Origin: Mycobacterium sp. 1245111.1
GTDB lineage: Bacteria; Actinomycetota; Actinomycetes; Mycobacteriales; Mycobacteriaceae
Direction of reading: 5' to 3'
NCBI RefSeq assembly: GCF_001673405.1
Contig: NZ_LZLV01000026.1
Coordinates: forward strand, 1-64,000
DNA: 64,000 nt
Shown here: piece after piece, positions 1 through 11,821 of the stretch
Position numbering within the stretch: position 1 is the first letter of the stretch
How the letters are laid out: the number at the start of each line of letters is the position of its first letter
Translations under genes and position numbers: made by a program
Notes under the pieces: generated by a model
What the model saw: only the letters and a program-made list of their open reading frames with translations
The model's database searches: none
Told to the model about the DNA's origin: nothing

Positions 1-926
<926 letters not shown>

Positions 927-947
927 ACTCATTCTCTGAGCGCTATT

Positions 948-3433
948 TCAGCCGCGTAGCACCGCGCCGACCCGCTCGGCCGCGCGACTCACCGCGGCGT
1001 CTCGAGCGGCGCTGGCTTCGTCTTCGGTGAGGGTGCGATCCGTGGCTCGGAACCGCAGCGCGAACGTCAGCGATTTCCGGTTCTCGCCGACCTGCGGGCC
1101 GGTGTAGACGTCGAACAGCCGGGCCTCTTCCAGCAGCTCCCCCGCGCCGTCGCGGACCGCGTCGGCGACGGCCTGTGCGGGCACGTCGGCGTCCACGACG
1201 AGGTTGACATCCTGGAAGACCGCCGGGAACGGAGATACCCGCGGCGCGGGTAGCGCGTCGACGATCGGGACGGCATCGAGGTTCAACTCGACCGCGCAGG
1301 TGCCCTTGGGCAGGCCGGTTCGCTCGATCACTGCCGGATGCAGCTGGCCGGCATGTCCGACGACGGTGTCGCCGACGAGCACTTCGGCGCATCGGCCGGG
1401 ATGCCACGGCAGATGCTGCGCGGCCCGTAGTGTCACGTCAATTCCACTGGCGCGGGCGATGATCCGGACGGCCTCGAACGCATCGGCGGCATCGGCAGGC
1501 CGGCCGGCACCCCAGGGGCCGCGCGGCTCGCGCAGACCGGTCAACACCACCGCGACGTGTTGCGGTTGCACCGGCAGCGACGCATCAAGCGCGGCGATTT
1601 CGTCGTCGGTGGGGCGGCGGTCCACCGGGATCACCGCGACGGCCTTGGTGCGCTCGGTCGGTTGCACCACCTGCGCGACCGCGAACAGCGCCACGTCGAC
1701 GATGCCGCGAGAGACGTTGCGCGACAACGCTTCCAGCAGCCCAGGCAGCAGTGTGGTGGCCAAATGCGGTCGGTCCGCCTCCAGAGGGTTGAGCACCTGG
1801 GTGGTGTGCCGCCGGGCATCGTCGGCGGGCAGGCCCCATGCGTCGAACACGCCGGCGGGCAGGAACGGCGTCGGGAGGATCTCGACGTAACCGGACAGCG
1901 CCAACGACTTGCCGATGGCGCGGCGACGGCGCTGGACGGCGGACAACCCGCGCCCGGCCGGTGCCGCCGGGAGCACCGACGGAATGACCTCCAGCCCCTC
2001 CAGCCGTAACACCTCTTCGACCAGATCGGCCGGCTGCAACAGATCCGGCCGCCAACTCGGCGGGGTGACGGTCAGGCTGTCGCCGCCGTCTTTGACCTCG
2101 GCGCCGATCTGCGTCAGCCGCCGCACCGTCGTGCCCGCGCTGTAACTCACCCCTGCCGTCCGGTCGGGCAGGTCGGTCGCCAGTTGGATCGGCGACCCCG
2201 CCCAGTCATCGCGAGGTGGATCGCCCCGCCAGTCGGTGAGGGTCGGTGCCACCGTCCCGCCAGCGATCTCGGCGAGCAGGGTGGCGCAACGGTCCAGCGC
2301 CGCAACGGAAATGGCCGCATCGACTTCACGCTCGTATCGGCGGGCGGCCTCGCTGGGCAGGTGCAGCCGCCGCGCCGTGCGTGATACCGCGGCCGGTTCC
2401 CACACTGCGGCCTCGAGCAGCACATCGGTGGAATCGTCGCGCATCTCGGTGCTGCCCGAGCCCATCACCCCACCGATCGCGGCGGTGGCGACGTCGTCGA
2501 CGATCAGCACGTCCGACTGGTCGAGGGTGCGTTCGACGTCGTCGAGCGTCTGGACCTTCTCACCCGGCCTGGCAAACCGCACGGCGAAGCCACCGGTGAT
2601 CCGGTTCAGGTCGTGCGCATGCATAGGATGCCCGAGTTCGAGCATCACATAGTTCGTCGCGTCGACGGCCGGTGAGATCGACCGGATCCCGCTGAGCAGC
2701 AGCCGGCGCTGTAACCACCACGGCGACACCGCCTTTGGGTCGATGCCGGAAACTGGGCGCAGCGCGAAACGGCGGACGCCCGTCTCGGGCTGGATAATCA
2801 GCGGCCAGGCCTCGGCCTCGCGAGGCAGTGCGGGAACGTCGGCCGGGTCGACGAAGTCGAGATCGTACGCGCAAGCTATCTCACGGGCCAGCCCGCGCAC
2901 CGACATGCAGTAGCCGCGGTCCGGGGTGATCGCCAGATCGAAGACCACGTCGTCGAGCCCGAGCACCTCTACCCCGCTCGCGCCCGGCTCGGCGGTTCCC
3001 GGCGGTAGCACCAGGATGCCGGAATGGTCTGCGGCCAAGCCGAGTTCGGCCGACGAGCAGATCATCCCGTCGGAGATGTGTCCGTAGGTTTTGCGTGAGC
3101 CGATGTGGAAGCCGCCGGGCAGCGTGGTTCCCGGCAGCGCCACCACCACCAGATCGCCGACCACGAAGTTGGTTGCACCGCAGACGATGTCACGAGGCTG
3201 GGGTTCACCCACCTCGACCTTGCAGGCCCGGATCGGCTTCTTGAACTCGGTGAGTTCCTGGATCGCGGCGACGCGCCCCACGGTCAGTGGGCCCTGCACC
3301 GGGCCGAGCGTGATGACGTCCTCCACCTCGTGGCCGATGCGCACCAGCGCCTGCTCGAGGTCCTCGGGCGTCACGTCCCATCCGGGAGCGCCGACGCTGA
3401 CCACGTCCCGCAGCCAGCTATACGGAATCCGCA

Positions 3434-3434
<1 letters not shown>
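948..3434 (-). CDS. pheT: Phenylalanine--tRNA ligase beta subunit
   Basis: Beta chain of the heterotetrameric (alpha-beta)2 phenylalanyl-tRNA synthetase, which charges tRNA-Phe and edits misacylated Tyr. At 828 residues it has the usual full length. Visible parts in order: N-terminus [12 protein letters not shown]; the EMAP/OB-type tRNA-binding domain (about 40-150); the B3/B4 editing region (about 210-370, with LEAAVWEP and [10 protein letters not shown] after it); the B5 domain; the catalytic-like core; and a C-terminal ferredoxin-fold anticodon-binding domain from about 735 ([15 protein letters not shown]). The start codon overlaps the pheS stop (TGATG), so the two subunits are translationally coupled. 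No frameshift or missing domain was seen. Confidence 0.97.
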
Positions 3435-4557
<1,123 letters not shown>

Positions 4558-4625
4558 TGTGGTGACGTCAGCGACTTTTCCAACCCGCCGTGGGCGCGCT
4601 AGCGGTTGAAGCGGCCGGGCCTGAG

Positions 4626-4631
4626 TATTTT
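4626..4631 (+). promoter_or_regulatory. -10 hexamer for a leaderless synthetase mRNA
   Basis: TATTTT is followed by 7 bases and then GTG at 4639. The spacing is that of a leaderless mycobacterial promoter and supports GTG 4639 over the upstream TTG at 4606. Confidence 0.45.
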
Positions 4632-4638
4632 CGTACGG

Positions 4639-7600
4639 GTGGCGACGCCCCCAGCTCCCGAACGCGTACCGGCGCACTACCTGTTGTCGCCGCGCGCAGC
4701 GGACCCGCGCACGCTCATCGACATCCTCTACGACACCGCCGCCTGCTTCCCGGAGGCCGCGGCGATCGACGACGGCACGGTGCAACTGACCTACAGCGAA
4801 CTGATCAGCGACATCGAAGCCAGCGTCGCCTGGCTGGCGGCCCGGGGTATCGGGCGCGGTGACCGGATCGGCATCCGGATGCCGTCCGGCAGCTTCGCGC
4901 TCTACGAGGCGATCCTGGCGACGCTGGCCACCGGTGCGGCCTACGTTCCAGTCGACGCCGACGACCCAGACGAACGCGCCGAGTTGGTGTTCCGCGAGGC
5001 CAACGTCACCGCGATCGTCACGGCGGCCGGCATGTCCCGGGGCCCGGGCAGTTCGCGGGGCTGGCGAGCGGGATCGCCGCTGCCCCGCGATGACGCCTGG
5101 ATCATTTTCACGTCAGGATCGACCGGCACACCCAAAGGCGTCGCGGTCACGCACCGCAGCGCGGCCGCATTCGTCGATGCCGAGGCGCAGCTGTTCCTGC
5201 GGGACAACCCAATTGGTCCGGGCGACCGAGTGCTGGCCGGATTGTCGGTGGCATTCGACGCCTCGTGCGAGGAGATGTGGCTGGCGTGGCGGCATGGCGC
5301 CTGCCTGGTTCCCGCGCCGCGGTCGTTGGTGCGCAGCGGGATGGACCTCGGGCCGTGGCTGGTCAGCCGTGACGTGACCGTGGTGTCGACCGTGCCGACG
5401 CTGGCCGCGCTGTGGCCCGCCGAGGCGTTGGAAGCCGTGCGGCTGTTGATCTTCGGCGGCGAGGCATGCCCTCCGGACTTGGCGGCGCGACTGGCCGTCG
5501 ACGGCCGCGAGGTGTGGAACACCTACGGCCCGACCGAGGCCACCGTAGTGGCGTGTGCCGCCCGGCTGACCGCCGAGGGGCCGGTCCGGATCGGGTTGCC
5601 GCTGCCGGGCTGGGACCTGGCCGTGGTCGACGGCGACGGAGAGCCGGTGGCCGACGGGCACATCGGCGAGCTGGTGATCGGCGGCGTCGGCCTGGCCCGC
5701 TACCTCGACGAGGGCAAGGACGCCGAGAAGTACGCGGCGATGCCGACGCTGGGCTGGCGGCGCGCCTACCGCAGCGGCGACCTGGTGCGGCTGGAGAACG
5801 AAGGCCTGGTCTTCTGCGGGCGCGCCGACGACCAGGTCAAGGTCGGTGGCCGCCGCATCGAGCTGGGCGAGGTGGACTCGGCATTGGTGCACCTACCGGG
5901 TGTCAGCGGCGGCGCCGCCGCGGTTCGCCGAACGACGGCGGGCACACCCGTGCTGGTCGGCTACGTCGCCAGCGCCGACCCGAATTTCGACATGGCCGCC
6001 GCCCGGGCTCGCCTCGCCGAGCAGCTGCCGGCCGCGCTGGTGCCGCGCTTGGTCCTGGTCGACGAGCTGCCCACCCGCACGTCCGGCAAAGTTGACCGCG
6101 ACGCGCTGCCCTGGCCGCCGCCGGGCGGCGACACCGAGGTCACCGCCGACCTCGTCGGCACGGCCGGCTGGCTGGCCGGATTATGGCGGGATCTGCTCAG
6201 TACGGCCGTCGACGGCCCGGAGGCCGACTTCTTCGCCCTGGGCGGGGGCTCGCTCGCGGCGGCGCAGCTGGTCGCCGTGCTGCGGGAGCGCTATCCACAG
6301 GTCACCGTCGCCGATTTGTACGACCATCCGCGGCTCGGCTCGCTGGCGGGCTTCCTCGACGAGCAGGAGAAGCCACCCGACGTCGTCGAGCGGTCGGTCC
6401 GCCCGACCCCACGGCTGACTCAGCTCGCGCAGATCGTGCTCTCGGTGCCGCTGGCCACGCTGGCGGCGCTGCAATGGGTGACGTGGTTGGCGCTGGGCAA
6501 CAACGTCGCCCGCGTGCTGCATCTGGTGCCGTGGACGGTCGCGGTGAACTGGTGGCTGGTAGCGGCGGCGTTCGTCACGTTCGTGACGCCGCTGGGTCGG
6601 ATGAGCATTGCCGTGTTGGCCGCGCGGCTGCTGCTGCCGCGCGTGCGGCCCGGCAGCTATCCCCGCGGCGGGTGGCTGCACCTGCGGGTGTGGCTGGCCG
6701 AGCGGCTGGCCGAGGCCAGCGGCGCCGAGAATCTGGCCGGCGCGCCGTGGCTGGTGTACTACGCCCGCGCGCTGGGCGCTGACATCGGCAAGGGCGTCGA
6801 CCTGCACTCGGTGCCGCCGGTCACCGGTCTGCTGACGCTCGGGCACCGCAGCGCGGTCGAGCCCGAGGTGGATCTGTGTGGGCACTGGATCGACGGTGAC
6901 ACCTTCCACATCGGCGCGATCACGATCGGCAACGACGCGACGATCGGGGCCCGCACCACGCTGCTCCCCGGCGCCGTCGTCGGCAAGAACGCCGACGTCG
7001 CGCCCGGCTCCGGAGTGGTCGGCAAGGTGAAGAGCCGCCAGTACTGGAAGGGCTCCCCGGCGGTGAAATCCGGTCGGGTGAAACACCCGTGGCCCGACGA
7101 CCGCCCGTCGCGCCGAACCCAGTGGGTGGCGGTGTACGCGCTGACCTCGGTGCTGCTGGCGGCGATGCCGCTGACCGCACTTGCGGCTGGACTGGCCGTG
7201 ATCGTGGTGGCCGTTCGTCACACGCACCGGCTGTCGCAAGCCGTGCTGCCGGCCCTGTACTGGACACCGGTCGCGGCCCTCGCTGGCCTCGCGGCCTACG
7301 CGGCGATGACGGTGATCGCGGTGCGGTTGCTGTCGATCGGCCTCCGGCAGGGCTACCACCCGGTGCGCAGCCGCAGCGGGTGGCAGCTGTGGGCCACCGA
7401 GCGGCTGATGGATGGCGCGCGTAACTACCTGTTCCCGCTGTATGCCAGCTTGGCGACGCCGACCTGGCTGCGGATACTGGGCGCACGGGTCGGCCGCGAC
7501 ACCGAGATCTCCACGGTGTTGCTGACGCCGAAGTTCACGGTCATCGAAGACGGGGCATTCCTGGCCGACGACACCATGGTCGCCTCGTATGAGCTTGGGG

Positions 7601-8535
7601 GCGGCTGGATTTACGTGGCCGAGACGACGGTCGGCAGGCGGGCATTTCTCGGGAACTCGGGCATCACCCAACCCGGCCGTCGGGTGCCGGACGACGGGCT
7701 CGTCGCGGTTATGTCTGCCGCGCCGGCCAAGGCGAAACGCGGTTCGTCGTGGCTGGGCAGCCCGCCGATGCGGTTACGCCGACGTCCCGCGGAGGCCGAC
7801 GCGGCTCGCACGTACGAACCGCCGTGGCGGCTGAAGGCGATGCGGTCGGGAGTGGAGGCGTTTCGGGCGGTCCCGGTGATGGTGACCGCGGCGATCGGGT
7901 TGGCCGTGTTGGGCGTGCTGCAGGCGCTGGCCCGGATCTTCGGCATCTGGACGGCGGCGCTCGCCGGTGGGCTGGTGTTGTTGGCCGCGGGCGCGCTGGC
8001 GGCGTTCGCGGCGGTGGCCGCGAAATGGCTTCTGGTTGGCCGTATTCGGGCCGGTGAGTTTCCGCTGTGGTCGTCGTTCGTGTGGCGCAACGAACTCGCG
8101 GACACGTTTGTCGAGACCGTCGCCGCGCCGTGGTTCGCCCGTGCGGCCAGCGGAACACCGGTGATGAATATCTGGCTGCGGGCACTCGGCGCCAAAGTCG
8201 GTCGAGGTGCATGGTGTGAAACCTATTGGCTGCCAGAGGCAGACCTCGTCACGCTCGGCCGCGGCAGCACCGTCAACCGCGGCTGCGTCGTGCAGACTCA
8301 CCTGTTCCACGACAGAATCATGCGGATGGACGAAGTCGTACTCGAGGACGGAGCGACACTGGGCCCGCACGGCGTCGCGCTGCCATCGGCCCGGCTCGGC
8401 GCCGGGGTCACCGTCGGCCCTGCGTCGCTGGTGGTCCGCGGTGATTCGGTGCCGAAATCGACGCGTTGGCAAGGCAATCCAATCAGACCGTGGAATGCGG
8501 CCCGGGAGAAGACCGGCAAGAAGGCCGCCGCGTGA
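4639..8535 (+). CDS. Pls/PosA-type single-module non-ribosomal peptide synthetase (membrane-bound)
   Basis: A 1298-residue protein. An N-terminal adenylation domain (about 1-490) has the core motifs IIFTSGSTGTPKGVAVTH, NTYGPTEATVV, YRSGDL, GRADDQVKVGGRRIELGE and TSGKVDRDALP. A carrier domain follows with DFFALGGGSLAAAQL, whose serine takes phosphopantetheine. There is no classical condensation or thioesterase domain. The remaining ~750 residues have about three pairs of membrane helices alternating with three left-handed-beta-helix-like blocks, each starting LGA(D/R/K)(I/V)G. This is the 'NRPS terminal domain' (TIGR02353) architecture of epsilon-poly-lysine synthetase, in which the membrane part polymerises one amino acid. 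FDASCEEMW gives D-A-E at the first three specificity positions, as in lysine-type codes; that substrate is my inference. Start GTG 4639 is leaderless-like; TTG 4606 is the alternative. The aminopeptidase gene overlaps its stop. Absent from this locus in M. tuberculosis. Confidence 0.88.
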   Translation: MATPPAPERVPAHYLLSPRAADPRTLIDILYDTAACFPEAAAIDDGTVQLTYSELISDIEASVAWLAARGIGRGDRIGIRMPSGSFALYEAILATLATGAAYVPVDADDPDERAELVFREANVTAIVTAAGMSRGPGSSRGWRAGSPLPRDDAWIIFTSGSTGTPKGVAVTHRSAAAFVDAEAQLFLRDNPIGPGDRVLAGLSVAFDASCEEMWLAWRHGACLVPAPRSLVRSGMDLGPWLVSRDVTVVSTVPTLAALWPAEALEAVRLLIFGGEACPPDLAARLAVDGREVWNTYGPTEATVVACAARLTAEGPVRIGLPLPGWDLAVVDGDGEPVADGHIGELVIGGVGLARYLDEGKDAEKYAAMPTLGWRRAYRSGDLVRLENEGLVFCGRADDQVKVGGRRIELGEVDSALVHLPGVSGGAAAVRRTTAGTPVLVGYVASADPNFDMAAARARLAEQLPAALVPRLVLVDELPTRTSGKVDRDALPWPPPGGDTEVTADLVGTAGWLAGLWRDLLSTAVDGPEADFFALGGGSLAAAQLVAVLRERYPQVTVADLYDHPRLGSLAGFLDEQEKPPDVVERSVRPTPRLTQLAQIVLSVPLATLAALQWVTWLALGNNVARVLHLVPWTVAVNWWLVAAAFVTFVTPLGRMSIAVLAARLLLPRVRPGSYPRGGWLHLRVWLAERLAEASGAENLAGAPWLVYYARALGADIGKGVDLHSVPPVTGLLTLGHRSAVEPEVDLCGHWIDGDTFHIGAITIGNDATIGARTTLLPGAVVGKNADVAPGSGVVGKVKSRQYWKGSPAVKSGRVKHPWPDDRPSRRTQWVAVYALTSVLLAAMPLTALAAGLAVIVVAVRHTHRLSQAVLPALYWTPVAALAGLAAYAAMTVIAVRLLSIGLRQGYHPVRSRSGWQLWATERLMDGARNYLFPLYASLATPTWLRILGARVGRDTEISTVLLTPKFTVIEDGAFLADDTMVASYELGGGWIYVAETTVGRRAFLGNSGITQPGRRVPDDGLVAVMSAAPAKAKRGSSWLGSPPMRLRRRPAEADAARTYEPPWRLKAMRSGVEAFRAVPVMVTAAIGLAVLGVLQALARIFGIWTAALAGGLVLLAAGALAAFAAVAAKWLLVGRIRAGEFPLWSSFVWRNELADTFVETVAAPWFARAASGTPVMNIWLRALGAKVGRGAWCETYWLPEADLVTLGRGSTVNRGCVVQTHLFHDRIMRMDEVVLEDGATLGPHGVALPSARLGAGVTVGPASLVVRGDSVPKSTRWQGNPIRPWNAAREKTGKKAAA

Positions 8536-9863
8536 AACGTGTCGCAAAAAAGCCTTCGGCGCGTCAGGCTTCGGCGGTCATCGATCCTTACCTGCCCAAC
8601 AACGGCAACGTCGGCTATCGGGTGTCGCACTACGAGTTGGCCCTGGAGTACAAGGTCGCGATCAACCGGCTCTCCGGATCGGCGACCATCACCGCCGAGG
8701 TGCTGACCGAACTGGACGAATTCACTCTCGACTTCACCGATTCGATGACGGTGACCAAGGTGTTGGTCAACGGCAAGCGCGTGGCCCACTTCGCTTGTCG
8801 TGAAAGGAAATTGCGTATCCGGTTGACGTCGACGCTGGCGCCCGGTGCGCAGATGTCGGTCGCGGTGCACTACCACGGTTCACCGCGGCCACTGCGATCG
8901 CTATGGGGCGACGTCGGTTTCGAGGAACTGAGCAACGGCGCGCTGGTCGCCGGGCAGCCCAACGGCGCCGCCTCGTGGTTCCCCTGCGACGACCACCCCA
9001 GCGCGAAAGCGTCCTACCGCATCCAGATCAGCGCCGACAATCCCTACCGGGTGGTCGCCAACGGGCGGCTGGCGTCGCGGCGAGGGCGCGCCGCCCAAAC
9101 CGTGTGGACCTACGAACAGCCCGAACCGACCTCGACCTACCTGGTCACCCTGCAGATCGGGGCGTACGAGCTGATCCGGCAGGGCACGTCGCCGGTGCCG
9201 ATGCGGGCGGCACTACCCGGGCGGCTTCGGCGTGACTTCTACGAAGACTTCGCGCGCCAACCGGGGATGATGGAATTGTTTGTCGACCTGTTTGGTCCGT
9301 ATCCGTTGGCGAACGGCTACACGATCGTCGTGACCGACGATGATCTCGAGATACCCCTTGAGGCTCAAGGGATTTCGATATTCGGTGCCAACCATTGCGA
9401 CGGCACCCGGGCCAGCGAACGGCTGATCGCCCACGAGCTGGCCCACCAGTGGTTCGGCAACTCGGTCACCGCGGCCCAGTGGCGCGACATCTGGCTGCAC
9501 GAGGGTTTCGCGTGCTATGCCGAATGGTTATGGTCCGAGCACAGTGGCGGACGCAGCGCCGATGACTGGGCGCGCCACTACCACCAGAAGCTGCGTGACT
9601 CGCCGCAGGATCTGCTGCTCGCCGATCCCGGCGCACGCGACATGTTCGACGACCGCGTGTACAAACGCGGCGCGTTGACGCTCCACGCGCTGCGCGGACG
9701 GCTGGGCGACCAGAAATTCTTTGCGTTGCTGAAGGATTGGACGACCCGTCACCGCCACGCCACCGCGGTCACGAACGACTTCACCAGCCTGGCCGCCGAG
9801 TACTGCGACGAATCGTTGACGCCGTTGTGGGAGAGCTGGCTGTATTCGCGGCCTGTGCCCTGA
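8532..9863 (+). CDS. M1 family zinc aminopeptidase (short form)
   Basis: A metallopeptidase of 443 residues. The zinc site is clear: HELAHQWFG near residue 300, then the third ligand Glu in WLHEGFACYAEW about 19 residues on. The substrate-binding GAMEN motif is replaced by a diverged segment (IPLEAQGISIFG). The N-terminal beta-saddle domain is present, but the long C-terminal helical domain of PepN/ERAP enzymes is absent. No signal peptide is evident, so it is probably cytoplasmic. The start is GTG 8532, overlapping the synthetase stop by four bases (GTGA), which means translational coupling; an ATG at 8466 would lie well inside the synthetase. A role in trimming or releasing the synthetase product is possible but only inferred. 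Confidence 0.88.
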   Translation: MKRVAKKPSARQASAVIDPYLPNNGNVGYRVSHYELALEYKVAINRLSGSATITAEVLTELDEFTLDFTDSMTVTKVLVNGKRVAHFACRERKLRIRLTSTLAPGAQMSVAVHYHGSPRPLRSLWGDVGFEELSNGALVAGQPNGAASWFPCDDHPSAKASYRIQISADNPYRVVANGRLASRRGRAAQTVWTYEQPEPTSTYLVTLQIGAYELIRQGTSPVPMRAALPGRLRRDFYEDFARQPGMMELFVDLFGPYPLANGYTIVVTDDDLEIPLEAQGISIFGANHCDGTRASERLIAHELAHQWFGNSVTAAQWRDIWLHEGFACYAEWLWSEHSGGRSADDWARHYHQKLRDSPQDLLLADPGARDMFDDRVYKRGALTLHALRGRLGDQKFFALLKDWTTRHRHATAVTNDFTSLAAEYCDESLTPLWESWLYSRPVP

Positions 9864-9869
9864 TGCGGC

Positions 9870-10670
9870 TCAGCCGGCGACTGCCGGCTCGGGAAGGATC
9901 TCGGCCGCCGGCTTACGCGTGACGCGTGAGCGCGTGAACAACACTGCCACCGCCGCGCCGATGACACCGGCAGCACCGGCGCCCAGCATCGACCAGGTGC
10001 CGTGGGCCAACATCAGGAAGCCGAATGCGGTGGCCACGGCCAGCAGCGCGTAGCGGACCCGCGTCCAGCGGGCCGGCCCGTCCAGCCGGGTAGAGACCAG
10101 CATGCCCAGCATCAGCGCGACGGTGTGTCCGACGTCGGTGAAGTCTTCGCACAGCGCGGCCGCGGCAAGCCCGACCGGGATCCAGAATCCGACCCACGCC
10201 GGTCGCCACCGTCGAGGTATCGCCGAGGTCAATGCGCCCAGCACCGCCACGGCACCGTAGCTCACCCCGACGTCGCTGGCGCGCGACACCGACAGCGGCA
10301 GCCAGTGGAATTCGATCGCCGCCGTCAGGCCGACGGCGACCAGCAAGGTGGTGCCGATATGACCGGTGATGAATACGACGGCCAGCTGCCCACTGCGCCA
10401 GATGAGCTCAGCCAGGGCCAGCAGGCAGACCAGGCACGGCAGCCAGAAATACATCGGACCGGCGTCGGTGACGAACGCGCTGCCCAGCAGCGTGGTGAGG
10501 TGGCCGTGCGCCAGGTTGTGCAGATTCGTGCTGGCCTGCGCGATCACGTGCGCCCGCACCCGCGGACCGAGCTCGACCAGTGCCACGCTGACACCGATCA
10601 GCACGACGGCATAACCGAGCGTGATTCGCACACGCGAAAGCCGCGACAATAACTGCACCATCATCGCCAT
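9870..10670 (-). CDS. Rhomboid-like integral membrane protein
   Basis: A 266-residue polytopic membrane protein (about six helices), homologous to M. tuberculosis Rv1648. The N-terminal part has the ASTNLHNLAHGHLTTLLGSA segment typical of the actinobacterial rhomboid-like family. A VGVSYGAVAVLG stretch resembles the rhomboid GxSG serine loop with a Tyr inserted, and TDVGHTVAL could supply the second-site histidine. Whether it is an active intramembrane protease is uncertain. The C-terminal tail is short and cytosolic-looking (SRVTRKPAAE). It lies 3 bases downstream of the adenylate cyclase gene and is probably co-transcribed with it. Start is ATG 10670; ATGs at 10664 and 10661 are alternatives. 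Confidence 0.75.
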   Translation of the reverse strand: MAMMVQLLSRLSRVRITLGYAVVLIGVSVALVELGPRVRAHVIAQASTNLHNLAHGHLTTLLGSAFVTDAGPMYFWLPCLVCLLALAELIWRSGQLAVVFITGHIGTTLLVAVGLTAAIEFHWLPLSVSRASDVGVSYGAVAVLGALTSAIPRRWRPAWVGFWIPVGLAAAALCEDFTDVGHTVALMLGMLVSTRLDGPARWTRVRYALLAVATAFGFLMLAHGTWSMLGAGAAGVIGAAVAVLFTRSRVTRKPAAEILPEPAVAG

Positions 10671-10673
10671 CTA

Positions 10674-11591
10674 CTATGCCTGCGGACCGTCGTCGTCCGG
10701 ATTGTCAGAACCTGATAAGTCGCTAACAGTTTCCCTGGACGGCTTGAGCCGATAGATCGCCAAATCAGCCGGTAGACCTGCAGGTTTACTCCCGAAAACC
10801 GACCAGTGAACCCGCTTGGCGACCACCCCGAGTGTGACCAAGTCGTCGGCGTCGAGCAGGTCAAGAGTTGCCCCAGACACCATTACTCCGCCGCGGGTGG
10901 CTCGTTCCATCACCCGCGCTGCGACGTTGACGTCGACGCCCAGCCAGTCGGCGGCCAGACGTCGTGGGCGACCGGTATGAATCCCCACCCGCATCCGCGG
11001 CGTGTAGCCCTCGACCTCGACGGTCTTCAACGCCCGTTTGGCCTCCAGCACGGCGGCTATCGCGACGAGCGGGTCCGCGAACACCGCCATGGCGCCGTCA
11101 CCCATCCGCTTGACGATGTGCCCACCGGCATCCAACAGTGGCGGTTCGATCGCGCGCGCCACCCGCCGCAGCAGCTTCAGCGTTGCCTCATCCCCGGCCT
11201 GCAACGACCAGGTGGAAAAGCCCACTAAATCGGTGAAGACGATCGTCACCTCTTGATTCGCCGGCCGCCGCGACACGGCCTCGGTGAGGGCCTGCCACAC
11301 CTGCAGCGCACCCAGGCTCACTTCGCGGGATGCTCCGCCGCGCTCGCCCAGCAGCCGCCCGGCGGCGCGGGCGGCTGCGCGTGGACCGCCCTGGCCGGCC
11401 GTCGACAGGGGATCGCCAAAATCGGGATCACCGGGCAAGCCCCGCCGTGCCCGCCGTACCAGTGCGATCAGACCGGGGCTGTGATTGGTGCTGCGTAGCC
11501 ACTTCGCCGCGCCTCGCAGAGGAGTCGGCGAATGTTCTCGCGATGACGGGGAATCCGGCGCGGTCGCCGTTTGCTCGGGCTCGCCGGACAT
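10674..11591 (-). CDS. Class III adenylate/guanylate cyclase (Rv1647-like)
   Basis: A soluble nucleotide cyclase of 305 residues, homologue of Rv1647. The C-terminal catalytic domain (about 110-290) keeps the key residues: metal aspartates in TIVFTDLVGFSTWS and KRMGDGAMAVF, the lysine of IVKRMGDG, and the transition-state Asn in GVDVNVAARVMERA. The N-terminal ~100 residues (ARRGLPGDPDFGDPLS) match the helical segment common in this group. An open frame continues up to 11843, but MSGEPEQ at ATG 11591 is the sensible start, since the upstream part is low-complexity and runs into the divergent promoter. The rhomboid-like gene follows after 3 bases. A perfect palindrome lies upstream (11762-11783). 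Confidence 0.88.
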   Translation of the reverse strand: MSGEPEQTATAPDSPSSREHSPTPLRGAAKWLRSTNHSPGLIALVRRARRGLPGDPDFGDPLSTAGQGGPRAAARAAGRLLGERGGASREVSLGALQVWQALTEAVSRRPANQEVTIVFTDLVGFSTWSLQAGDEATLKLLRRVARAIEPPLLDAGGHIVKRMGDGAMAVFADPLVAIAAVLEAKRALKTVEVEGYTPRMRVGIHTGRPRRLAADWLGVDVNVAARVMERATRGGVMVSGATLDLLDADDLVTLGVVAKRVHWSVFGSKPAGLPADLAIYRLKPSRETVSDLSGSDNPDDDGPQA

Positions 11592-11761
11592 CCGTAGGGG
11601 CCCGAGTTCCACAACGCTCAGGGTAGGTGCAGTTCGGAAGGACCGGCAACGACCGTCAGGGTGGTGTCCGCCACGATCAGCGTCGAACGGCCTGATCACG
11701 GCGCCGCGACGCGTCGGTCGAGGCCCGGTAACGCTGTGCGCGGCGCGCCCGCCAAATCGTA

Positions 11762-11783
11762 GACAACGAATGTTGTCAACATT
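11762..11783. promoter_or_regulatory. Overlapping perfect inverted repeats (TetR-type operator candidate)
   Basis: GACAAC-GAAT-GTTGTC (11762-11777) is a perfect repeat with 6-base arms. It overlaps AATGTTG-T-CAACATT (11769-11783), a perfect 7-base-arm palindrome. The site lies 39 bases before the MpaB-type oxygenase start and in the divergent gap to the cyclase. Size and symmetry suit a dimeric repressor such as TetR. No TetR gene is in the window. Confidence 0.55.
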
Positions 11784-11821
11784 ATCGTGAAGTGAGTGCC
11801 GGATCGGGACAGGAGGCAGTG

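Noticed and set aside
6181-7671. 496-codon minus-strand frame inside the synthetase gene
   Set aside because: Shadow of the synthetase; composition-driven Arg/Gln/His-rich sequence.
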